A stretch of DNA of 6,771 nt from Massilia sp. (GCA_028291845.1 JAQGNM010000038.1:1-6771), one strand, 5' to 3'; counted from the first letter of the stretch, positions 1 through 6,621 are shown. Notes: generated by a model not told the origin, from the sequence alone. A program made the numbers and translations.

Positions 1-1336
1 TGATCGATGGCTCCATCAGTTGGTTGCGCTTGGCGTCCGTTGAAAAATGCGAGACCGTCGAACCGGGGGAGTATTCGCTCGGCGTGTACATGCGGATGCG
101 GCCGGCGCTGTCGGTGCCGGCCAGGCGGGTCGGATCGACGCCGAGGCTGGCGGTAACGCCGGAGCTGTCGGCTTTTTTCTTTGCCAGCGCCGCTTTCAAC
201 AGCACGCCCGACTGTTGCGAAACGCGCACCGCCGGTATGGTGATGGCCGGGTCAGCGCCACCGAGGTCGCTCACTTCGCCGGGGGCGTTGTCGGCCACCA
301 CCATGGCGATGGCGCCGGCCGCCTGCAGGTTTTTCGCCTTGTCGACAAAGGCGCAGGTGCCGCGGTCGACCAGGCCGACGTTGCCGCGCACGGCGAGCTG
401 GTTGGCTTCGCTCAGCGGCGTGCAGGCCAGGCCGCTGCCGTCCGGCTGATCGACCACGGGCATCAGTTCGCCGACTACCGCCTTGTTCGACAAGGGCGGG
501 CCGAAGCCGGCGTCGCCCACCGCCATCGGCCCGGCGGCGGCGCCCGCGTTGGGGCCGGCGACCATCAGCTGCGACACCGGCGACAGCAAGCCAGGAACCG
601 CGCCGGTGACGCTGGCGCCGTTCCACGACAGGCCGGCGCCGCTGACCGCCGAGGCGCTGCGCTCGGCGTCGCTCATCTGCGCCCAGCTCTTGTTGGCGCG
701 GTTGTCGATCAAATAGTGGTCCCATACCGAGGGCAGCTCGTTGGCGCGTTTTCCGGTCTGGTCGTTGGTGAAGGTCTGAAAACCCAGGCCGTGCGCCATC
801 TCGTGCAGCAGCACCGTCACCAGGTCGATGCGGTTGCCGGCCTGGCCGTCGATGCCCAGGTAAAAGCCATCGTTGGGCATGCAGTCGTCGAACAGGCCGA
901 GGCGCGAATTGAAGCGGGCCACGATGTGCGGGGCGTCCGCCGCGGTCTGGTCGCTGCCCGCCAGTTTGCTCGCCAGCGCCGCCGGATACCAGGTGCCGGG
1001 CCGCGGCGCGTTGGGGAAATCCGAATAGATGTCGTTGGCGCCGGCCGAGCCGAGGGTGGCGGTGGTGGCGGTGCAGGTGAGCGGCACGAAGGAGGCGGCC
1101 ACGCGGATCGGCACGCCGCTGCTCAAGGCGGCGCCCCAGATCGACGCGGCATGCTCGAAGGCGATCAGGCGTTGCTGGCCGAGCGTGGTGCCGGCATTGC
1201 CGCCGACCGGGGCGGCCGGGGTGGCATCGTTGAAACCGACGCCGGGCTCGTTGCGGTTGATGATGGTGATGGTGGCGGCATGCACGGCGCTGCTGGCGAA
1301 CAGCACGGCCAGCGCCAGAAGGTTAGCGGTCCGCAT
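1..1336 (-). CDS. Secreted PA-domain zinc metallopeptidase, metzincin-like (partial, 3' end off the left edge)
   Basis: Reading leftward from the ATG at 1336-1334 gives 445 residues with no stop before the window edge, so the C-terminus is missing. Residues 1-20 form a Sec signal peptide ending in VHA before ATITI. HEMAHGLGF (178-186) is a zinc-protease helix: H178 and H182 are ligands and E179 the catalytic base. About 290-400 is a PA (protease-associated) domain with LVDRGTCAF and a likely disulfide pair C305/C328; C88/C152 may be a second pair. H430 followed 11 residues later by M441 in LMEP looks like the third zinc ligand plus Met-turn, as in leishmanolysin-type metzincins (family knowledge, from memory). 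The PA domain would thus lie inside the catalytic domain. Expected to act outside the cytoplasm on proteins; the substrate is unknown. The start is fixed by an AAGGAGG six nt upstream, within the preceding gene, which it overlaps by 14 nt, so translational coupling is likely. No propeptide is obvious. A C-terminal sorting signal could exist beyond the edge. Confidence 0.88.
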   Translation of the reverse strand, partial: MRTANLLALAVLFASSAVHAATITIINRNEPGVGFNDATPAAPVGGNAGTTLGQQRLIAFEHAASIWGAALSSGVPIRVAASFVPLTCTATTATLGSAGANDIYSDFPNAPRPGTWYPAALASKLAGSDQTAADAPHIVARFNSRLGLFDDCMPNDGFYLGIDGQAGNRIDLVTVLLHEMAHGLGFQTFTNDQTGKRANELPSVWDHYLIDNRANKSWAQMSDAERSASAVSGAGLSWNGASVTGAVPGLLSPVSQLMVAGPNAGAAAGPMAVGDAGFGPPLSNKAVVGELMPVVDQPDGSGLACTPLSEANQLAVRGNVGLVDRGTCAFVDKAKNLQAAGAIAMVVADNAPGEVSDLGGADPAITIPAVRVSQQSGVLLKAALAKKKADSSGVTASLGVDPTRLAGTDSAGRIRMYTPSEYSPGSTVSHFSTDAKRNQLMEPSI

Positions 1337-1655
1337 GAGCCGCCTCCTTCGCTGGCGCTTGGTCGTCGCCTTCGACGCAACTGGTGGTGAGGCGGCCATC
1401 CGCATCGCGGCGGATCGTCGCGTGCACCAGCGCCGCTTCGCCCAGGTGCAGCTCGCGGCGGCCGTCGCTGCGAATTTTGACGGGACCTGCGGCCGGGCGC
1501 AGCGACAGCGAGGGGGCGCCGAGGGCGCGCAGTTCGGCGGGGGTGGCGGCGCGCAGCAGGCCGGTTTGCGGGTCGCGCGCGGCGACCATGCCGTCTTGCG
1601 CGGCGGCGGCCTGCGCGCACAGGACGGCGGTGGCGAATAAGGTCAAGCGTTTCAT
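1323..1655 (-). CDS. Small exported protein, post-PEP-CTERM-1-like
   Basis: This encodes 110 residues from the ATG at 1655. Residues 1-19 are a signal peptide (KR start, hydrophobic core, AAAA before QDG). The mature part opens with DGMVAARDPQTGLLRAATPAELRAL (22-45, a 'GMV..RD..TG.LR..T..EL.AL' pattern), then a basic stretch, GRRELHLGEAALVHATIRR (65-83), and DADGRLTTSCVEGD with C93, the only Cys left after signal cleavage. The pattern resembles, from memory, the small Oxalobacteraceae proteins named 'post-PEP-CTERM-1 domain'; no biochemical function is known to me. An in-frame ATG at 1661 would add Met-Pro, but GAAAGGA would then abut the start codon, whereas it sits 5 nt from the ATG at 1655. 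The gene runs into the metallopeptidase gene with a 14-nt overlap, which suggests a partner of that enzyme (inhibitor, chaperone or accessory), but this is inference. It could instead be a leftover secreted protein with an unrelated role. Confidence 0.75.
   Translation of the reverse strand: MKRLTLFATAVLCAQAAAAQDGMVAARDPQTGLLRAATPAELRALGAPSLSLRPAAGPVKIRSDGRRELHLGEAALVHATIRRDADGRLTTSCVEGDDQAPAKEAAHADR
1343..1349 (-). promoter_or_regulatory. Shine-Dalgarno of the metallopeptidase gene
   Basis: The minus strand reads AAGGAGG, then a 6-nt spacer and ATG at 1336-1334. It is a near-perfect anti-16S match and decides the start. It lies inside the end of the upstream small gene, so ribosomes finishing that gene pass directly over it. 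Confidence 0.8.
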
Positions 1656-1755
1656 GGGCATCCTTTCAGGTAGGGCGGGGATTACCCGACCGACCTTAGA
1701 CGCCGCAGGAAACGCGATATTGATTTAATTCAATTGAGCAACATCTTGTGTGACT
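1656..1755 (-). promoter_or_regulatory. Intergenic gap with AT-rich island, probable promoter region of the small-protein/peptidase pair
   Basis: This is the only sizeable gap between genes in the window. Positions 1716-1745 are strikingly AT-rich against GC-rich surroundings, as is common at promoters. They include an imperfect palindrome at 1720-1733 (TTGATTTAATTCAA) and a possible weak stem between 1716-1722 and 1739-1745 (7 pairs, one G-U, 16-nt loop). I could not find a convincing -35/-10 pair with normal spacing. The stem is AU-rich and lacks a following U-run, so it is a poor intrinsic terminator for the transporter operon. Either the operon ends Rho-dependently or some readthrough into the downstream pair occurs. 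Confidence 0.35.
1661..1667 (-). promoter_or_regulatory. Shine-Dalgarno deciding the start of the small exported protein
   Basis: The minus strand reads GAAAGGA followed by TGCCC and ATG at 1655-1653. The spacing suits the inner ATG, not the ATG at 1661-1659, which overlaps the motif itself. Confidence 0.6.
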
Positions 1756-2868
1756 TCAGTCCACGCGCCGGCGGCCGCGCAGCTTGCCGACGATCCCGCT
1801 GGGGAAAAAGTAAATCGACAACACGAACAGCACGCCCAGCCACAGCATCCAGCGGTCCGGGTGCAGCGCCTGGGCCAGCAAGGGGATGCCGGCCAGGCTG
1901 TCGGCGCCGTCGGCCATCAGCGCCTTCAGGTAGTTTTGCGCCAGGATGAACAGGGTGGCGCCGATCACCGCGCCGTACATGGTGCCCATGCCGCCGATGA
2001 CGACGATCAGCAGGATGTCCGTCATCACCTCGAAGCCGAGCATGGTCTTCGGACCGACATAGCGCAGCCACAGGGCCATCAAGGCGCCGGCCAGCGCCGC
2101 CACCAGCGCCGCCAGCACATTGGCCCAGATGCGGTAGACCATGGTGCGGTAGCCCAGCGCCTCGGCGCGGAACTCGTTTTCGCGGATCGCCTGTAACACC
2201 CGGCCGAACGGCGAATTGACCACCCTGAGCAGGAACAGGAACAGCAGCAGGCAAGCGAAAAACACCAGGTAGTAGGTCAGCAGCTTGCCGTCGATGGCGC
2301 GGCCGAATATATCGTTCTCGATCAGCTTGAAGCCGGGCGTGAGCAGCTCCGGCACGCTGAAGGTCTTGCCGTCCTCGCCGCCGGTGAAATCGGACAATTG
2401 CGACGCCAGCACCGCGAACGAGGAGGCCACCGCGAGGGTGATCATGGCGTAGAAGATGGCGCGCACGCGCAGGGCGAACAAGCCGATGATCAGGGCCAGG
2501 ACCAGGGTCACTATCAGCGCGATGATCAAGCCGACCAGCGCGCCGCTCCAGCTCGGGTCGCCCTGCGACAGGCCCAGCCCCACGCCATAGGCGCCGATGC
2601 CGAAGAACATGGTGTGGGCGAACGACACGATCCCGGTATAACCGAGCAGCAGGTCGTAGGAGGCCACCAGCACGATGTAGATGCAGATGGTGGCGGCGGT
2701 ATTGAGCGGGCGCGCGCCGCTGGTGAGGAAGGGGGCGAAGGCGAGACCGAAAAAAATCGCTGCCAGCGCAAAGCCGAGCAGGCGGCTGTGCGGCAGGTCG
2801 CCCGACAGCAGGCTGGCAAACATCGAGGTTTTGATCGGCTGGGCGCGGGGCAGGGTGGCGGTATGCAT
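1756..2868 (-). CDS. livM: Branched-chain/hydrophobic amino acid ABC transporter permease LivM
   Basis: This 370-residue inner-membrane protein is the second permease half of the importer and pairs with LivH to form the translocation path. Hydrophobic segments cover most of the chain from about residue 30 to 360. Family signatures are GYTGIVSFAHTMFFGIGAY (76-94), the TGGEDG motif (162-167), the cytoplasmic EAA-like coupling loop around ENEFRAEALGY (230-240) that docks on the ATPases, and GGMGTMYGAVIG (292-303). The C-terminus is basic (GKLRGRRRVD), as is usual for a cytoplasmic tail. Length is within the family range, slightly long because of a polar N-terminus of about 28 residues. The start at 2868 is supported by an AGGAGG five nt upstream. 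It is the last gene of the transporter operon, 9 nt after livH. The permease assignment is firm; the transported ligand is not determined by this gene. Confidence 0.95.
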   Translation of the reverse strand: MHTATLPRAQPIKTSMFASLLSGDLPHSRLLGFALAAIFFGLAFAPFLTSGARPLNTAATICIYIVLVASYDLLLGYTGIVSFAHTMFFGIGAYGVGLGLSQGDPSWSGALVGLIIALIVTLVLALIIGLFALRVRAIFYAMITLAVASSFAVLASQLSDFTGGEDGKTFSVPELLTPGFKLIENDIFGRAIDGKLLTYYLVFFACLLLFLFLLRVVNSPFGRVLQAIRENEFRAEALGYRTMVYRIWANVLAALVAALAGALMALWLRYVGPKTMLGFEVMTDILLIVVIGGMGTMYGAVIGATLFILAQNYLKALMADGADSLAGIPLLAQALHPDRWMLWLGVLFVLSIYFFPSGIVGKLRGRRRVD

Positions 2869-2873
2869 AAATC

Positions 2874-2880
2874 CCTCCTA
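2874..2880 (-). promoter_or_regulatory. Shine-Dalgarno of livM overlapping the livH stop codon
   Basis: The minus strand reads TAGGAGG, then GATTT and the livM ATG. The TAG is the livH stop codon, so termination on livH places a ribosome on the livM binding site. This suggests translational coupling of the two permease subunits. Confidence 0.75.
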
Positions 2881-3903
2881 GCGGCGCGTGGCCGAATACA
2901 GGCCGGCCGGACGCCACAGCAGCACGGCGATCATCAGGCCGATGTTCGACACCAGCGCCAGTTTGGGCGCCAGAAAACCGGCGTAATTGGCCACCAGCGC
3001 CATCAACAGGGCGCCGATGAAACAGCCGCCGACCGAGCCGAGGCCGCCGATGATAATCACGATAAACACCATCACCATCACTTCGCTGCCCATCGAGGCC
3101 GACAGGGTTTCCTTGTACAGTCCCCACATCACGCCGCCGAGGCCCGCCAGCGCGGAGCCGGCGGCGAAGACGGCGACGAACAGGCGGCGCACGCGGTAGC
3201 CGAGCGCTTCGACCATCTCGCGGTTTTCCACGCCGGCGCGGATCAACAGGCCGATTTTGGTGCGGTTCAGGACCATGAACATCACGGCGAACACCAGCAG
3301 GCCGACGACCACCGCCACCAGCCGGTATTTTTCGATCGCCGCGTCGCCAATGACGATGGCGCCGCGCAGGGTGCTCGGTAAAGGCAGGGGGATCTGGTCG
3401 GCGCCCCAGATCACATTGATCAACTGCTCGGCGACGATCATGCCGCCCATGGTGATCAGGATCTGCTTCAAATGCTGGCCGTACACCGGCATGATGATGA
3501 TCCGTTCGAAGGCCCAGCCGAGCAGCGCGGTGACGATCATCGCCACCAGCATGGCCAGGCCCAGCACCCCCAGGTTCAGCAGCAGCGAGTCGGCTTCGAG
3601 CGCCCAGCGCATCGGCAGCAGCACCATGGTGGCGGCGTAGGCGCCGACGGCGACAAAGGCGCCGTGGCCGAAATTGAGCACGTCCATCAGGCCGAACACC
3701 AGGGTCAGGCCGCTGGCCATAATAAAAATCATCATGCCCATGGCCAGGCCCGCCACGGTCAAGGTGACCCAGGTGGGCAGGCTGCCCACCAGCGGCAGCA
3801 TCAGCAGCATCAGGGCCGGGACCAGCAGCAGCGGCAGGAGATCGCGGCGCATGGCGGGAAGGGCGGTCGGCGCGCTTGGTGCGCTTGGTGCGATTGTCGT
3901 CAT
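2878..3903 (-). CDS. livH: Branched-chain/hydrophobic amino acid ABC transporter permease LivH
   Basis: This 341-residue inner-membrane permease is the partner of LivM. Signatures are FGLMDVLNFGHGAF (70-83), the EAA-like coupling region ENREMVEALGYRVRRLF (226-242) followed by AAGSALAGLGG, and the IIIGGLGSVGGCFIGALL segment (283-300). Multiple hydrophobic spans run from about residue 22 to the end. Typical LivH proteins are about 290-310 residues. The excess is a polar Ala/Ser/Pro-rich head (residues 5-17, APSAPSAPTALPA) and an extra hydrophobic segment (22-40). The ATG at 3903 was chosen because it is the first one after the livF stop, 13 nt away. Its ribosome site is weak (only CGGA nearby), so expression may rely on coupling to livF. 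An inner Met at residue 18 also lacks a good site. A reading frame upstream to 4017 lies wholly inside livF and is not credible. The permease call is firm. Confidence 0.94.
   Translation of the reverse strand: MTTIAPSAPSAPTALPAMRRDLLPLLLVPALMLLMLPLVGSLPTWVTLTVAGLAMGMMIFIMASGLTLVFGLMDVLNFGHGAFVAVGAYAATMVLLPMRWALEADSLLLNLGVLGLAMLVAMIVTALLGWAFERIIIMPVYGQHLKQILITMGGMIVAEQLINVIWGADQIPLPLPSTLRGAIVIGDAAIEKYRLVAVVVGLLVFAVMFMVLNRTKIGLLIRAGVENREMVEALGYRVRRLFVAVFAAGSALAGLGGVMWGLYKETLSASMGSEVMVMVFIVIIIGGLGSVGGCFIGALLMALVANYAGFLAPKLALVSNIGLMIAVLLWRPAGLYSATRR
3872..3889. repeat. Two tandem copies of a 9-bp unit in the livH N-terminus
   Basis: GCGCTTGGT occurs twice in a row on the plus strand and is followed by a degenerate third copy (GCGATTGTC). 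On the coding strand it gives the repeated Ala-Pro-Ser of the livH N-terminal tail. The 9-bp unit keeps the frame, so gain or loss would only lengthen or shorten the tail. Confidence 0.7.
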
Positions 3904-3916
3904 GAATAAAATCCGT

Positions 3917-4642
3917 TTATTGATGCGAGTCGAGCGACAAGCCCAGCAAGCGTTGTTGCAAGGCGTCGTCGGCCACCAGGGCCGCCATCGAACCGGCGTG
4001 GACAACGCGGCCGTCATCCATCACCGACACCGTCTCGCCGAGCGATTTGACCACGCTGAAGTTCTGTTCGACCAGCAGGATGGTGGTATCGAGCGCTTTC
4101 AGTTCGGCGAACGCGGCGATCAGGCTGTTGATGATGGCCGGCGCCAGGCCCTTGGTCGGCTCATCCACCAGCAACAGCTTCCGCGGTTCGGCCAGCGCGC
4201 GGCCGATCGCCACCATCTGCTTCTGGCCTCCCGACAGCTTGCCGGCCGGGTAGTACCAGAATTTTTTCAGGGCCGGGAAAAAATCGCAGATCCAGTCGAC
4301 GCGGGCCTGGTCGAGCGGGCCGTTGCGCGCCGCCAGCAGCATGTTTTCGCGCACGGTGAGCTCGGAAAACACCGCCATCGATTCCGGCACGTAGGCGATG
4401 CCCGCGCGGGCGATGTCGGGCGTGGCCATGCGGGTAATATCGACGCCGTCGAAATGGATGGCGCCGGCGCTGGCCTGCCACATGCCCATGATGGTCCTGA
4501 GCGTGGTGGTCTTGCCGGCGCCGTTGCGGCCCAGCAGTACCGACAGGCCGCCGCGCGGCACCGCCAGGTCGACCCCTTGCAGAATGTGGTACTGGCCGAT
4601 GTGGGTGTGCACGCCGGCGAGAGTGAGAAGGGCGTCAGGCAT
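3917..4642 (-). CDS. livF: Branched-chain/hydrophobic amino acid ABC transporter ATP-binding protein LivF
   Basis: This is a 241-residue cytoplasmic ATPase, full length for LivF. Motifs in order are Walker A GRNGAGKTT (38-46), Q-loop region YVPESMAVFSELTVREN (84-100) with Glu87 at the usual Gln position as is typical of LivF, ABC signature LSGGQKQM (136-143), Walker B LLLVDEP (156-162) with catalytic E161, the D-loop region KGLAP (164-168), and VEQN (191-194). The last motif has Gln at the switch-His position, again a LivF habit. It hydrolyses ATP with LivG to drive import through LivH/LivM. The start codon overlaps the end of livG by 8 nt, and a GGAG lies about 9 nt upstream inside livG, so the two ATPases are probably translated in step. 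Nothing looks damaged. The absence of the canonical switch His means the LivG site, which has it, may carry most of the hydrolysis; this is inference. Confidence 0.96.
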   Translation of the reverse strand: MPDALLTLAGVHTHIGQYHILQGVDLAVPRGGLSVLLGRNGAGKTTTLRTIMGMWQASAGAIHFDGVDITRMATPDIARAGIAYVPESMAVFSELTVRENMLLAARNGPLDQARVDWICDFFPALKKFWYYPAGKLSGGQKQMVAIGRALAEPRKLLLVDEPTKGLAPAIINSLIAAFAELKALDTTILLVEQNFSVVKSLGETVSVMDDGRVVHAGSMAALVADDALQQRLLGLSLDSHQ

Positions 4643-5417
4643 GGGCGGGTGCTCCGAGGTAGGCTTCCTGCACGATCGGCGAGGCCATCACCGCGGCCGG
4701 TTCGCCGTCGGCCACCAGGGCGCCGTTGTGCAGCACGATGATGCGGTCGGCCAGCCGGCGCACCACGTCCATCTTGTGCTCGACCAGCAGGATGGTCTTG
4801 TTTTTTTCCGCTTTCACCTGGGCGATCAGGTCGAGCACCACCGGCACTTCGTCCACGCTCATGCCGGCGGTGGGCTCGTCGAACATCATCACCGCCGGCT
4901 CCAGGGCCAGCAAAATCGCCACTTCGAGCTTTCGCTTGTCGCCGTGCGAGAGCGAAGCGACGGTGGCGCTGCGTTTGGCCGCCAGCGCCACCCGCTCGAG
5001 GTAATGGTCGGCCCGCTCGATCAGTTCGCGGTGCTTGAACCACACCGACAACATCGCCGCGCCGAAGCCCAGGCCGGCGCGGCTCTGCACCGCCAGCCTG
5101 ACGTTTTCTTCCACCGACAGGTTCGGGAACAGGTTGGTCAGCTGGAAAGCGCGGCCGATCCCCAACTGCGTGCGGCGGGCGGCGCCGGCGCGGGTGATAT
5201 CGGCGCCGTTGAAATGCACGCTGCCGGCGCTGGCCGCGAGCTGGCCCGACATCAAATTGAAGTAGGTCGTCTTGCCGGCGCCGTTCGGGCCGACGATCAC
5301 CGACAGGGTGCCGGGATAAAAATCGGCCGTCACGGCATCGACGGCGACGTGACCGCCGAAGCGAATGGTCAGGTCGCGCGTGGACAGCGACGGCGCGGTG
5401 GAGGCGACAGCGCTCAT
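4635..5417 (-). CDS. livG: Branched-chain/hydrophobic amino acid ABC transporter ATP-binding protein LivG
   Basis: This is a 260-residue cytoplasmic ATPase, normal length for LivG. Motifs are Walker A GPNGAGKTT (43-51), Q-loop GRAFQLTNLFPNLSVEEN (88-105, Gln92), signature LSHGDKRKLE (156-165), Walker B VMMFDEP (176-182) with E181, and switch H214 in LLVEHKMD. The signature has Asp at the position usually Gln or Glu, and the D-loop reads AGMSVDE rather than the classic GLNP; both fit a divergent LivG branch rather than a defect. It works as a heterodimer with LivF beneath LivH/LivM. The start ATG at 5417 lies one nt after the binding-protein stop codon. No close Shine-Dalgarno is seen (an AGGA sits about 13 nt back), so translation probably depends on termination and restart from the upstream gene. 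Confidence 0.96.
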   Translation of the reverse strand: MSAVASTAPSLSTRDLTIRFGGHVAVDAVTADFYPGTLSVIVGPNGAGKTTYFNLMSGQLAASAGSVHFNGADITRAGAARRTQLGIGRAFQLTNLFPNLSVEENVRLAVQSRAGLGFGAAMLSVWFKHRELIERADHYLERVALAAKRSATVASLSHGDKRKLEVAILLALEPAVMMFDEPTAGMSVDEVPVVLDLIAQVKAEKNKTILLVEHKMDVVRRLADRIIVLHNGALVADGEPAAVMASPIVQEAYLGAPAHA

Positions 5418-5418
5418 G

Positions 5419-6609
5419 TCAGCGCTTGTTCCTGATCGGCAGCGGCAGTTCGGAGGCAGGAATTTCGCGCACCAGTTCCAGCAAATCGTTCTCGTCTTTC
5501 TGTACTTTCTTGATGCGGAAGTGGTACATCACCTGCATCGCCTGGTGGTCTTCCTTGCGGAAGTTCATGGCCCCCTTGGGCGTGTCGAATGCCATGCCTT
5601 CCATCGCCGCGATCAGCTTTTCGCTGTCGCCGGCGCCCGCGCCGGCTTTCGTCAAGGCCGTCACCACCGCGCTGGCGGCGGCGAAACCGCCGGCGGTGAA
5701 CATGTCGGGCGGCGCCTTGTAGCGCTTCTTGTGCTCGGCGACGAACCAGTCGTTCATTTTGTTCTTCGGGAAGTCGTAGTAATAATAGATGGTGCCCTCG
5801 GTGCCGCCAAAAGCCTTCCAGGTTTTCATCACCGGCAGGATGTTGCCGCCCGGCGCCAGGGTGATCCCATAGCGTTCCGGCTTCATGTCGGCGATCTTGT
5901 TCATCGGATTCGGGCCGGCCCAGACGATCGACAGCACGCGCGGCGGCGGCGCGTTTTTCAGCTTGTCGAAGATGCGCTGGGCCGACGCCGTAAAATCGGT
6001 GGCCGCCTGCGGGGCGTATTCCTCATGCACGACCTTGGCGCCGCTCTTGGTCGTCACCAGCGCTTCCCTGGCCGCCTTGATGGCGTCGCGCCCGAAGGCA
6101 TAATCCTGCGCCAAAAAGGCGATCGAGCCGCTCTTGATGGTGCTGGCCGCCGCCATGGCGTCCTGCATCGAGTTGCGCGCGGTGCGGAACACGTAGCGGT
6201 TCCATTTGTCGCCGGTGATGGCGTCGGCCACCGCCGGTTCGACGATCAACACCTTTTTATACTCCGCCGCCACCGGCAGCATCGCCAGCGCCGAGCCGGA
6301 CGACGAGGTACCGACCGCGATGTCGACCTTGTCGTCGCCATACGCCTCGGCCAGCAGGGTGCGGCCCAGGTCGGGCTTGCTCTGGTCGTCCTTGACGATC
6401 ACCTTGAGCTTGCGGCCGGCCACTTCCATCTTGCCGCCGGTGAGATATTCGAGGCCCATCATGAAGCCCGTTTCGGTCTCTTTCGCATACGGCTCGAGGG
6501 CGCCCGTCTTGCCGGTAATGAGAGCGATTTTCAGGTCGGCGGCGCTGGCCAGGGCGGGCGCCAGGCCCGCTGCGATCAGCAGTGCCAGCAGGGTGGGGCG
6601 GGTATTCAT
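5419..6609 (-). CDS. Periplasmic substrate-binding protein of a Liv/HAAT-type ABC importer
   Basis: This 396-residue exported protein captures the ligand and delivers it to LivH/LivM. Residues 1-23 are a signal peptide (MNTRP start, Leu/Ala core, ASA before ADLKIAL). The mature protein is a type I periplasmic-binding fold of the LivK kind (Peripla_BP_6-like): KIALITGKTG (27-36), the VKDDQSKPD region (72-80), VGTSSSGSALAMLP (99-112) where the Ser run is expected to line the ligand pocket, AQDYAFGRD (167-175) at the domain hinge region, and a C-terminal TPKG-MNFRKEDHQ stretch. An ATG at 6633 would add eight residues, but GAGGAG six nt before 6609 and a clean signal peptide support 6609. It is the first gene of the operon, as fits a component needed in excess. 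Ligand is open: amino acids are the family default, but related proteins bind aromatic acids or amides. Confidence 0.93.
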   Translation of the reverse strand: MNTRPTLLALLIAAGLAPALASAADLKIALITGKTGALEPYAKETETGFMMGLEYLTGGKMEVAGRKLKVIVKDDQSKPDLGRTLLAEAYGDDKVDIAVGTSSSGSALAMLPVAAEYKKVLIVEPAVADAITGDKWNRYVFRTARNSMQDAMAAASTIKSGSIAFLAQDYAFGRDAIKAAREALVTTKSGAKVVHEEYAPQAATDFTASAQRIFDKLKNAPPPRVLSIVWAGPNPMNKIADMKPERYGITLAPGGNILPVMKTWKAFGGTEGTIYYYYDFPKNKMNDWFVAEHKKRYKAPPDMFTAGGFAAASAVVTALTKAGAGAGDSEKLIAAMEGMAFDTPKGAMNFRKEDHQAMQVMYHFRIKKVQKDENDLLELVREIPASELPLPIRNKR

Positions 6610-6615
6610 GTTGGT

Positions 6616-6621
6616 CTCCTC
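6616..6621 (-). promoter_or_regulatory. Shine-Dalgarno of the substrate-binding protein gene
   Basis: The minus strand reads GAGGAG, then ACCAAC and ATG at 6609-6607. It decides between this start and the in-frame ATG at 6633-6631, which has no comparable site upstream. Confidence 0.75.

Noticed and set aside
172..186. A-rich run in the peptidase coding strand as a programmed frameshift site
   Set aside because: The heptamer A AAA AAG is present but out of phase with the reading frame (AAA AAA GCC). It simply encodes three lysines, and the frame remains open on both sides.
47..1390. Long plus-strand open frame (447 codons) across the peptidase region
   Set aside because: Its protein is low-complexity Arg/Gly/Ala/His without any domain, while the minus strand gives a signal peptide, an HExxH motif and a PA domain. 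It is an antisense shadow of GC-rich coding DNA.
1716..1745. Rho-independent terminator after livM
   Set aside because: The best stem is 7 AU-rich pairs with a 16-nt loop and no trailing U-run, so it does not meet the usual pattern.
1730..3127. 465-codon minus-strand frame covering livM in another frame
   Set aside because: It encodes Arg/Gly/Pro-rich sequence with no membrane segments, whereas the livM frame has all the permease motifs.
2398..3381. Plus-strand frame rich in His, Gln and Asp, including an HHHHH run, resembling a metal-binding protein
   Set aside because: The His run is the antisense of Met/Val/Ile-rich membrane segments in LivH, and the frame crosses the livH/livM junction. 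It has no plausible start signal or domain.
1756..6609. Urea (UrtABCDE) transporter as an alternative identity
   Set aside because: Urt operons normally run A-B-C-D-E with permeases before ATPases and have no order like this one. No urease genes are in view, and the binding protein does not look like UrtA.
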